This document shows positions 57,598 to 64,000 of a stretch of DNA of 64,000 nt, in pieces (the stretch's first letter is position 1; each line of letters begins with the position of its first letter). The notes beneath the pieces were generated by a model. It saw nothing but the letters and a program-made list of their open reading frames with translations, was not told where the DNA came from and did not search any database. A program made the translations under genes and the position numbers. The DNA comes from JAJDTQ01 sp965204235. Lineage in GTDB: Bacteria; Desulfobacterota; Binatia; UBA9968; JAJDTQ01. The stretch spans positions 248,001 to 312,000 of the forward strand of contig OZ241979.1 of NCBI GenBank assembly GCA_965204235.1, given 5' to 3'.

Positions 57598-57707
57598 CGG
57601 TGTCAGCGGTCCGTACAACGGCTCGGAGGAATTCCGGCGCAGAACGTCCACAAATTCGGAACGGAATGTGCTACGTTGCGTTCCCCAACGGAGTATGACG
57701 AGGGAAC

Positions 57708-58760
57708 ATGCTGTCCACGGGACTGAAATCCACCGCCAGCGCCGCCAAGGCGCCCTCGCAGGCCGTCGAGCTCGCCGGCGTCGCCGAGGAGTTCTCCATG
57801 GGCGAGTTCTTCTCCGCGGCCGGGATCCACCGGGAACCCGCGGGTTCCTTCTTCATCGTGGACACCAGACGCGGCAGGTTCATCGTCTCCATCGAGGGGT
57901 TCAAGAACGAGAACGAGGTCAAGCACGACATCGACCTGCTCCTGTTCCTGAGACGCCACGGGTTCCAATGCCAGCATCCACTGAAGAGCCGCGGCGGACA
58001 GCACTACCTCCACGCCGAAGGCAGGTTCATCTCCGCCAGCCGCAACATCGACGGCATGGAGGTGCCGGTAGGGAACCTTACCCGGGCGCAACTCGGAGCC
58101 GCGGGGCGCGCGCTCGCCGACCTCCACCTCATCGGAAGAGGCTACAAGAAGGGAGGCGAGAACCGCTTCTCCTTTCCCCGGGTGGCCGCCCTGTACCACG
58201 AGGTCCGAAAGAGCCTGCCCGCGCACCTCAAGTCCATCGTCCGGGTGCTGGACGACGAGGTCTGCTTCCTCGAAGGGTACCTGGACAACAACCTGCCCAA
58301 GGGCATCATCCACGGGAACCTGTCCTGGGAAAGCATGAAGTTCAAGGGGTCGCGCCTGGTGGGGATCATGAACTTCGACCGGGCCTGCCGCGGCAAGTTC
58401 ATCTGCGACCTCGCCACCACGGTCAACGCCGTCTGCTACCACGAAGGACGTTACCGGTTGGACCGGTTCGAGGAGTTGATCCTGGGCTACGAGGGCCTTC
58501 GCCCCCTCTCCCTGCCCGAGTGGGACTCTTTCCCCAACGAACTTCGGTTCTCCGCCCTGAGGACGGCCATCACCAGCCTGCACGATTTCTACCTGCGGGG
58601 GAACGGCGAGCCGCAGCGCATCCAGAAGGCCTTCATCGAGTTCTTCGAGCGGTTGCTGATCCTGAGACGGGAGAAGGACGGGGGCATGGAAGATCTGCTC
58701 CTGTCCATGGCCACCGGATACGACTACCGGAAATACCAGAAATCCAAGCCTTCCCGGTGA
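57708..58760 (+). CDS. Homoserine-kinase-II/APH-fold protein lacking catalytic residues (pseudokinase candidate)
   Basis: A 350-aa protein of the aminoglycoside-phosphotransferase fold, closest in pattern to homoserine kinase II (FFSAAGIHREPAGSFFIVD, HGFQCQHPL, LGAAGRALADLHLIG, CRGKFICDLATTVNAVCY). In active family members the catalytic loop reads HxDL....N and is followed by a metal-binding Asp in a DF motif. Here it is HGNLSWES (His202, Asn204, Ser209) and MNFDRA (Asn222). So catalytic base, metal Asn and metal Asp are all replaced. The gene lies behind two promoter candidates and 45 bp ahead of a phosphatase gene. A regulatory or scaffold role is inferred. Confidence 0.8.
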   Translation: MLSTGLKSTASAAKAPSQAVELAGVAEEFSMGEFFSAAGIHREPAGSFFIVDTRRGRFIVSIEGFKNENEVKHDIDLLLFLRRHGFQCQHPLKSRGGQHYLHAEGRFISASRNIDGMEVPVGNLTRAQLGAAGRALADLHLIGRGYKKGGENRFSFPRVAALYHEVRKSLPAHLKSIVRVLDDEVCFLEGYLDNNLPKGIIHGNLSWESMKFKGSRLVGIMNFDRACRGKFICDLATTVNAVCYHEGRYRLDRFEELILGYEGLRPLSLPEWDSFPNELRFSALRTAITSLHDFYLRGNGEPQRIQKAFIEFFERLLILRREKDGGMEDLLLSMATGYDYRKYQKSKPSR

Positions 58761-58805
58761 CCGCGGCCGGGGCGCGCCTCCGGCGCCCCAGGCTGGAAGT
58801 CGAAC

Positions 58806-59525
58806 ATGACGCGATGCTACGTGATCGGCGACGTCCACGGCTGTCCGGCCGAGTTGGCCGCGCTGGTGGAGTCGCTGCCGCTGGAGAGCAAAGACACCCT
58901 GGTCTTCCTGGGCGACTACATCGACCGGGGACCCGACTCCCGGGGGGTGGTGGACCTCCTGGTCGGCCTGGGCAACGAGCGGAAGACGGTCTTCCTCAGA
59001 GGCAACCACGAGGACATGATGCTGTCGTTCATGGGCCTTTCCGGACGGCACGGCGACGCGTTCCTGATGAACGGAGGCACCGAGACCCTGGCCAGCTACG
59101 GCGTGGCCGCTCCCGCAGGCTCCCCCACCGCGGCGGACGGCGAACGCCTGCTCGCGGCGCTGCCGGCGCAGCACGCGGCGTTCTTCATGGGGCTGGAGCC
59201 CTGGCGTTTCATCGACGGGTTCCTGTGCGTGCACGCAGGCATCAACCCGGACCGGTCCTGGGAGCGGCAGTTCGGCGAAGAGCTCCTCTGGATACGCGAC
59301 AAGTTCATAAGCAGTCCGCACACCCTGGCCGAGACGGTGCTGTTCGGCCATACCCCCATGAAAGAGGTGTTCTTCGACCTTCCCTACAAGATCGGCCTCG
59401 ACACCGGCCTGGTTTACGGCAACGCCTTGAGCTGCCTGGAGGTCGCGGACCGGACCCTGTACCAGATCCGCCGGGGGAGCCGCCGGGTCTCGGTGACGCA
59501 GGTGGGGCGCCACTGGATGCGGTGA
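58806..59525 (+). CDS. PPP-family metallophosphatase (serine/threonine phosphatase-like)
   Basis: A 239-aa calcineurin-like phosphatase with a full set of metal motifs: VIGDVHG (residues 6-12), FLGDYIDRG, LRGNHEDMML, the His in LFGHTPM and a C-terminal GLDTG. This is the layout of bacterial PrpA/PPP-type phosphatases that dephosphorylate Ser, Thr, Tyr or small phosphoesters. It follows the kinase-like gene by 45 bp in the same direction, so the two are probably co-expressed. Confidence 0.92.
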   Translation: MTRCYVIGDVHGCPAELAALVESLPLESKDTLVFLGDYIDRGPDSRGVVDLLVGLGNERKTVFLRGNHEDMMLSFMGLSGRHGDAFLMNGGTETLASYGVAAPAGSPTAADGERLLAALPAQHAAFFMGLEPWRFIDGFLCVHAGINPDRSWERQFGEELLWIRDKFISSPHTLAETVLFGHTPMKEVFFDLPYKIGLDTGLVYGNALSCLEVADRTLYQIRRGSRRVSVTQVGRHWMR

Positions 59526-59571
59526 GGCCCGGCCGCGGGGGGAACGACCGCGGAGTGGAAGGAACCCCGCC

Positions 59572-60672
59572 CTACGGATGCACGGTCTCCAGGAACCAGT
59601 CCGTGGGGATCTCCCGGCCGAGGCCCTTGGCTTTGGCGTCCTCGTAAACCGCGCTGCCAACGGCCGCGAACTGGACCCCCAGCCCGATGTTGTTCACGAA
59701 GCAGGTGGACTCGTCGGCTCGCGTGCGACCGGCGACCTTCCCCGCCACCACGTCCTTCAACTCCGGCGCGTCGATCCACGGCGGCGCCTCGGGCCGGGCC
59801 GCCCCGCCCCTGTCCGCGGCGGTGAGGAACTCGATGGGGTCATGGGCCTCCACCTTCTCGTCCCCCATGCCGGCGATGTAGTTCTCGGGAGCGACCTTGC
59901 GGGTGTGGATGACCACCCTGTCGGCTCGGCCGATGGTCTCGTCGCCCAGCTCGGAGGTCTTCACGCAGGTGAAGTGCACTCCGGCCCTGACCCAGTCCGG
60001 GGGAACCACCCGCGTGATGGCGTTGGTGGCGGCCACCAGCACGTCCGCGCGGGACGCCACCCGGGCCGCGTCCTCGCAAGGCTCCACCGGCGCCCTGACC
60101 CGATCCGCCATCTCCCGGGCGAAGGCCTCGCGGTTGGCCCGGGTGGGGCTGAAGACCAGCACCTCCTCGAACGAACGCACCTTGCAGAACGCCTCCACGT
60201 GGGCCCGGGCCTGCCAGCCGGAGCCGAAGACGCCCAGGCGGGCCACGTCCTCCCGGGCCAGGCATCGAGCCGCCAGGGCGCTGGAGGCCGCCACGCGAAA
60301 CGCCTGGATCACGCCGTCCGGGAAGATGGCCAGGGGCTCCCCGGTCTCGGCCGAGAACAGCAGCACGAGACCCACCCATTTGCCGCCGGGCGCCTTGGGG
60401 ATCTTCTCCTTGACCACCCGGTCGGCGCGCTTCTCCCACCGGATGACGTCCGAGTTCAACCGCAGGGCCACGACCTTGGGGTCGAACAGGCCGGCCTCCA
60501 TGGACTTGAACGCATAGACCCCCGAAGTCTCGGGGAACGGCAGGTAGAGGTCGGTGCGCGGACGGTTCACCGCCTCACCGTCGGAAAGTTGACGGTAGGC
60601 CTTGTCCAGCACCGCAAGGCACGAGTCCATGGAAAGCAGGGACTCGATCTCGTCGTTGTTCAGGATCAGCAT
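59572..60672 (-). CDS. Ornithine cyclodeaminase/mu-crystallin family protein, paralogue 1
   Basis: A 366-aa NAD(P)-dependent protein of the ornithine cyclodeaminase family. Seen: MLILNNDEIESLLSMDSCLA, VVALRLNSDVIRWE where classical cyclodeaminases have a Lys, the dinucleotide motif LGVFGSGWQARAHVEAF, ATNAITRVVPPDWVRAG and FVNNIGLGVQFAAVGS. Sequence pattern is nearer the group loosely annotated as tyramine oxidase subunit B than true ornithine cyclodeaminase, from memory. ATG 60672 has GAGGA seven bases upstream. It is last of three tandem paralogues. Possible reactions: imine reduction, amino-acid dehydrogenation or cyclodeamination. Confidence 0.87.
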   Translation of the reverse strand: MLILNNDEIESLLSMDSCLAVLDKAYRQLSDGEAVNRPRTDLYLPFPETSGVYAFKSMEAGLFDPKVVALRLNSDVIRWEKRADRVVKEKIPKAPGGKWVGLVLLFSAETGEPLAIFPDGVIQAFRVAASSALAARCLAREDVARLGVFGSGWQARAHVEAFCKVRSFEEVLVFSPTRANREAFAREMADRVRAPVEPCEDAARVASRADVLVAATNAITRVVPPDWVRAGVHFTCVKTSELGDETIGRADRVVIHTRKVAPENYIAGMGDEKVEAHDPIEFLTAADRGGAARPEAPPWIDAPELKDVVAGKVAGRTRADESTCFVNNIGLGVQFAAVGSAVYEDAKAKGLGREIPTDWFLETVHP

Positions 60673-60706
60673 GTGGGTATCCTCGAGGGACACGGGTCCC
60701 GGATGG

Positions 60707-61810
60707 CTAGTCCCTGATGTCCTGCAGCAGCCACTCGGTGGGGATCTCCTTCCCCAGCCCCCGCTCCCTGGCCAGTTCGTACACCTTGCCGGCCACCGAA
60801 TAGAACTGGACTCCCTGCACGTTCCCCCGCTCCGAGTAGGTGATCTGCGACGCGGAGGTCCTGCCCTTGCGCCGTCCGGCAAGCAGGTCCGCCAGCATCA
60901 CGTTCTTGTCGCCGCCCTGCACGCCGTGGGCCCGGCGGCGCTTGCGCTTCATCCGGAAGCCGGCGTCGTTATCGGGCTGCGCCGCGTAGGTGACGTACTC
61001 GTCGGGCAGTCCGAACTCCTCGAGCCCCCAGGGCGCCGGCGCCGTGCCCAGCCGGAGCGAGACGTCGATGCGCTCGAACGTGGCCGCGTCCGGCCGCCCG
61101 CCGATGGAGGTGATGTGGGCGCCCGGCTCCACCGCCGCCCCCGCGATGATGTCCACGGCCGAGTCGGTGCAGCCCGCGATGATGTCGGCCCCCTCGTACA
61201 CCGCGTCCGGGTCGCTCAACGGCGCCGCCTCCACGCCGAACCGCTCGGCCATCTCACGGGCGTACTGCTCCCGGTGCGCCCGGGTGGGACTGTAAACCTG
61301 GACCCGTCGTATGCCGCGGACCTGCACGAACGCTTCCATGTGGGACCGGGCCATGCCGCCCGAGCCGATCATGCCCACCACCGCGGCGTCCTCCCTGGCC
61401 ATGTACTTGACGCCGATGCCCGAGTCCGCGCCCACGCGCATGTGCTGGAGGTAGCCGTCGTTCAGCAACGCCAGCGGCTCGCCGTTGTGGATGTTCGTGA
61501 GCAGGATCAGGCCGCAGAAGCGCCCCGGACGGACACAGTACTTCTCCTGGGTGACCGCGCCTTCGTACTCCTGTTCGTAGATCACGTCCGACTTCATCCG
61601 GATGGCGAAGTACCCCGAGGTGGAGCCGCCCTCCATGGTGCCCCACTGGTACATCCTGTCCGGGTCGGACGTCGGCACCTGCAGGTCGATGCGCGGACGG
61701 CACACGGCCTCCTTCTCCACCAGCTCGACGTAGGCCTTTTCGAGGGCGGCCATGGTGACGTCCATGGTCAGCACCTGCTTCACGTCGTCGTTGTCGAGGA
61801 TCAGGGTCAT
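60707..61810 (-). CDS. Ornithine cyclodeaminase/mu-crystallin family protein, paralogue 2
   Basis: A 367-aa paralogue of its neighbours. N-terminus MTLILDNDDVKQVLTMDVTM, substrate-region GYFAIRMKSDVIYEQ with the Lys retained, dinucleotide motif VGMIGSGGMARSHMEAF, CTDSAVDIIAG and VQFYSVAGKVYELARERGLG. It carries an insertion (MKRKRRRAHGVQGGDKNVML) absent from paralogue 3. It sits 34 bp after the ATG of paralogue 1 in gene order. Substrate unknown. Confidence 0.87.
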   Translation of the reverse strand: MTLILDNDDVKQVLTMDVTMAALEKAYVELVEKEAVCRPRIDLQVPTSDPDRMYQWGTMEGGSTSGYFAIRMKSDVIYEQEYEGAVTQEKYCVRPGRFCGLILLTNIHNGEPLALLNDGYLQHMRVGADSGIGVKYMAREDAAVVGMIGSGGMARSHMEAFVQVRGIRRVQVYSPTRAHREQYAREMAERFGVEAAPLSDPDAVYEGADIIAGCTDSAVDIIAGAAVEPGAHITSIGGRPDAATFERIDVSLRLGTAPAPWGLEEFGLPDEYVTYAAQPDNDAGFRMKRKRRRAHGVQGGDKNVMLADLLAGRRKGRTSASQITYSERGNVQGVQFYSVAGKVYELARERGLGKEIPTEWLLQDIRD

Positions 61811-61919
61811 GTTCGCCTCCCTTTCGCGGGGGGTCCCGGACCGCGGCCTCGGTCCGGGGGCCGGAGTGCGTCCTCGTCCGGCCCCGGAAACGGTCTCACG
61901 GGGGGCCTTGCGGGGGGCC

Positions 61920-63008
61920 TCACAGGGGCTCCCGCCATTCGGCGCCGTCGATGGGCAACTCCATGCCCAACCCCCGTTCCCGGGCCAACTGGTACAGGCG
62001 GCCGCCGATGGCCACGTCGGAGATCCCGACTCCTCCGGTGTTCTTGAACAGGGTGACCTGGCCCGGGTCGGTGCGCCCCGGCCGTGCGCCGTTCAGGACC
62101 TCGCCCACCTCCACGATCCTGTCCCAGGAGATGACCCCGTTCTCGAGCCGCTCCATGAAGTCCCCGGGCTGGTCCACCTTCAGGGTCTCGCGGGAGTTCA
62201 CTCCGATCACGTCCGCGCGCCGCATGCTCTCGTCGTCCAGCTCCTGGCGCATCCGGGAGACGAAACCGCCGCGCATGAGGCCGATGTTGCTCAACACGAT
62301 GGAGGTCAGGTGGACTCCGGGCTCCAGCCACCGGCCGTCCAGCACCGGCACGTTGGAGCTGGTGGCGGCCACCACCATGTCCACGTCCCGCACCGCCTCC
62401 CGGGCGCTGTCCACCGGCGCGACGTCCAGCCCGGTGAGGTCGCCCATCTCGTCGGCGAACTCCTTGCGGTGGGCAGGGTTCGGGCTGAACACCTTCACCC
62501 GGGTGAGGGTGCGGACCTCCCGCAGCGCGAGCAGGTGGTACTTGGCCTGGTTCTGGGACCCCAACATGCCCACGGTGGATGCGTCCGACCGGGCGAACAG
62601 GTCCGTGCCCACCGCGCTGTTGGCCGCGGTGCGCAACGCGGACACGCCGCTCAGGGAGAGCTCCCGCGGTCTCGGCTCGCCGATGATGATGCAGCGCAGC
62701 TCGCCGGTTTCGGAATCGAAGAGCACCTGCGTCGGCCGTCCGCGGACGGGAAACGCCTCGATGGAATGCGCGCCCCGGGTCGGGTTCCTGGTCCACTCGC
62801 AGTGGGTCATGAGGCCCGTGACCCCCACCGAGGGGAGGCCGCCCTGGTGTACGCTGACGCGCACGTTGGAGGGCATGTGGGTACGGCGCCGCACCATGCT
62901 GACGTCGGGGTTCCGGTCCCACTGTGCGAACCCCTCCCGCACCAGATCCACGGCTTCCTTCATGGTGATCAACCCGTCGATGTCTTCCGGACGCAACACC
63001 AGTATCAT
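61920..63008 (-). CDS. Ornithine cyclodeaminase/mu-crystallin family protein, paralogue 3
   Basis: A 362-aa member and the first transcribed of the three. N-terminus MILVLRPEDIDGLITMKEAV. The dinucleotide region is VGMLGSQNQAKYHLLAL, in which the usual GxGxxA glycine is lost (GSQNQA), so cofactor binding may differ. Other blocks are ATSSNVPVLDGRWLEPGVH and LFKNTGGVGISDVAIGG, and the C-terminus AWREPL-like. Its ATG overlaps the mutT stop as ATGA, so it is translationally coupled to mutT. Confidence 0.87.
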   Translation of the reverse strand: MILVLRPEDIDGLITMKEAVDLVREGFAQWDRNPDVSMVRRRTHMPSNVRVSVHQGGLPSVGVTGLMTHCEWTRNPTRGAHSIEAFPVRGRPTQVLFDSETGELRCIIIGEPRPRELSLSGVSALRTAANSAVGTDLFARSDASTVGMLGSQNQAKYHLLALREVRTLTRVKVFSPNPAHRKEFADEMGDLTGLDVAPVDSAREAVRDVDMVVAATSSNVPVLDGRWLEPGVHLTSIVLSNIGLMRGGFVSRMRQELDDESMRRADVIGVNSRETLKVDQPGDFMERLENGVISWDRIVEVGEVLNGARPGRTDPGQVTLFKNTGGVGISDVAIGGRLYQLARERGLGMELPIDGAEWREPL

Positions 63009-63430
63009 GGCAGAGACCCCTTCCGTTTCGACAACCGTTCCAACCCGCCGTTCCGCAGCGTTCGGATCAACGGCAGGTCCCCTTCGAGAAAATCCAGCTC
63101 CTCCAGCTCGTGGACGGGCGCCCAGGCGATGCGCTGGAACACCCGGTTCCGCGGCTCTCCGCGGTAGGCCCGCACCTGGTAGAACGCCAACTCCACACGG
63201 GTCCCGTCGGGATAGACGTGGGAGTGCCGGAAGACCTCGCAGGCCCTCTCCACCGCGATGTCCAGCTCCTCCCGGAGTTCCCTTCCCAGGGCCGCGCCCG
63301 CCTCCTCGTCCGCTTCGACCTTGCCGCCGGGAAACTCCCACTTGTCGGGGAAGGCGCCGTCTCCCCGGCGTTGACACACCAGGAAGCGGTCGCCCCTGGA
63401 CACGATACCGGCCACGACCCGGAGCGCCAT
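63005..63430 (-). CDS. mutT: 8-oxo-dGTP diphosphatase MutT-like Nudix hydrolase
   Basis: A 141-aa Nudix enzyme with a complete Nudix box (GGKVEADEEAGAALGRELRE then ELDI; Gx5Ex7REUxEExGU). The N-terminus MALRVVAGIVSRGDRFLVCQ and the downstream block WAPVHELEELDFLEGD match MutT, which clears oxidised nucleotides. The frame is open to 63499, but ATG 63430 starts the conserved region. It overlaps paralogue 3 (ATGA) and follows the M23 peptidase gene by two bases. Confidence 0.92.
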   Translation of the reverse strand: MALRVVAGIVSRGDRFLVCQRRGDGAFPDKWEFPGGKVEADEEAGAALGRELREELDIAVERACEVFRHSHVYPDGTRVELAFYQVRAYRGEPRNRVFQRIAWAPVHELEELDFLEGDLPLIRTLRNGGLERLSKRKGSLP

Positions 63431-63432
63431 GG

Positions 63433-64000
63433 TCAACCGGACGGCTTCCCGGGGAGCTTCCCGGTCACGTTGTCGGCGACCCACCTGGCGTCCCACCACT
63501 CCAGCGGCAGCACCGCAACCCCCTGGATATAGACGCCGTAGTGGAGGTGGTCACCCAGGGCCAGGCCGGTCTCCCCGGTGCGTCCGATGTTGGCCCCGGT
63601 CTCCACCGCGTCACCCGGTTCCACCGCCACCGAACTCAGGTGCGAATACAGGGTGCACAGCCCGAAGCCGTGGTCGATGATCACCGTATTGCCGTAGATG
63701 CCCAGCGGACCGGCGAAGGTCACGGCGCCGCGGTTGGCCGCTCCCACCGGGTACCGTCGGGTGACCGCGAGGTCGTATCCGAGATGCCGCGCCTCGTCGA
63801 TCTTCTCGTTCCGGTAGAAATAGGAGCGGTGGTCGGCGAAGTAGGCCTGCACCGCGGAATTGGCGAGCTGCCGGAACCGGCCGCTCCAGAGCTTCCTCGG
63901 GACGGAGTTTCGGCACACCCTGCTGATGGTCTCGGCGTTGGCTCGCCTCATGTCACGGTTGACCTTGAGGAAGCGCTCCCGGGGACTGCCGGCGTCCCCG
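63433..64000 (-). CDS. M23-family peptidase (LytM/gametolysin type), 5' end outside window
   Basis: Zinc endopeptidase domain for peptidoglycan turnover, truncated by the window end; the frame is open to base 64000. Metal ligands visible: HLGYDLA (His and Asp of HxxxD) and DHLHYGV (HxH), with GNTVIIDHGFGLCTLYSHLS and GETGLALGDHLHYG between them. Ending WWDARWVADNVTG is family-like. Upstream residues visible suggest a longer N-terminal region (coil or anchor) outside the window. It lies two bases before mutT in the same transcript. Confidence 0.9.
   Translation of the reverse strand, partial: GDAGSPRERFLKVNRDMRRANAETISRVCRNSVPRKLWSGRFRQLANSAVQAYFADHRSYFYRNEKIDEARHLGYDLAVTRRYPVGAANRGAVTFAGPLGIYGNTVIIDHGFGLCTLYSHLSSVAVEPGDAVETGANIGRTGETGLALGDHLHYGVYIQGVAVLPLEWWDARWVADNVTGKLPGKPSG

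Larger units (their letters stand above)
57337..57707. other. 371-bp AT-richer intergenic region upstream of the kinase-like gene
   Basis: The largest gene-free stretch of the window and clearly less GC-rich than its neighbours. It holds the promoter signals listed at 57565-57597 and then a leader of about 100 bases before ATG 57708. No tRNA, riboswitch or terminator structure was recognised in it. A small plus-strand frame at 57336-57596 has no family resemblance. Confidence 0.6.

Noticed and set aside
57598..57707. Riboswitch or small RNA in the leader of the kinase-like gene
   Set aside because: No conserved riboswitch core or stable structure recognised by eye.

Overview
The window is a GC-rich stretch of chromosome with no insertion sequences, phage genes or CRISPR. 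It looks like an uncultured Gram-negative bacterium with an aerobic-type core metabolism: complete System I cytochrome c maturation, NADP-type isocitrate dehydrogenase, succinyl-CoA synthetase, and polyprenyl/UbiE quinone genes. The gene content and the icd-mdh-sucCD-ndk order suggest the former Deltaproteobacteria or a Tectomicrobia-like lineage. That placement is inference; there is no rRNA in the window.

Layout. 1-7650 (+): a peptide-type ABC importer (two permeases and a fused double ATPase), then an amidohydrolase, a haem-oxygenase-like diiron protein, a kynurenine-formamidase-type cyclase and a DapA-type aldolase, which together look like an uptake-and-breakdown cluster. 7656-10536 (+): a small unknown ORF, a sulfide:quinone-oxidoreductase-like flavoprotein, a persulfide dioxygenase-rhodanese fusion and a four-cysteine protein (a sulfide module). 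10770-13330 (-): miaB, a bifunctional nuclease and a TPR membrane protein. 13459-14709 (+): a perfect 16-bp palindrome ahead of an AAA/DUF4143 ATPase. 14730-17957 (-): alaC, hom and a Nudix relative without catalytic residues. 18067-34920 (-): carAB between two small membrane proteins, then lepB, lepA, ugd, a PfkB kinase, mtnP, rlmN, ndk, sucD, sucC, mdh and icd. 35173-42264 (+): ccmABCDEFG and a ccmH-ccmI fusion. 42461-53910 (-): flavin reductase, DUF1178, gamma-glutamyltransferase, amidohydrolase, zinc ribbon, EF-G-like GTPase, coaX, birA, valS and a receiver-like protein. 54074-56923 (+): tRNA-Leu(CAG), a polyprenyl synthase, ubiE and an unknown membrane protein. 57565-59525 (+): a sigma-54-like promoter, a phosphotransferase relative lacking its catalytic residues and a PPP-type phosphatase. 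59572-64000 (-): three tandem ornithine-cyclodeaminase paralogues, mutT and a truncated M23 peptidase.

Most notable observation: the SQR-like flavoprotein frame is interrupted by one UGA (8901-8903) and then continues in phase for 53 codons with a recognisable family C-terminus. The UGA falls where SQRs carry their last redox-active cysteine. A perfect 8-bp GC hairpin with a GGA loop begins 10 nt downstream, with the geometry of a bacterial SECIS element. Reading UGA as selenocysteine gives a normal-length 385-aa enzyme and closes the gap to the next sulfide gene to 24 bp. This would be a selenocysteine-containing SQR-like enzyme.

Other points: the inactive-looking kinase/phosphatase pair, an ATPase with palindromic control sequences, tandem paralogue expansion, and a dispersed GC-rich repeat (23280, 36696, 42423, 49588) that forms small arrays and supplies the 3' end of birA.
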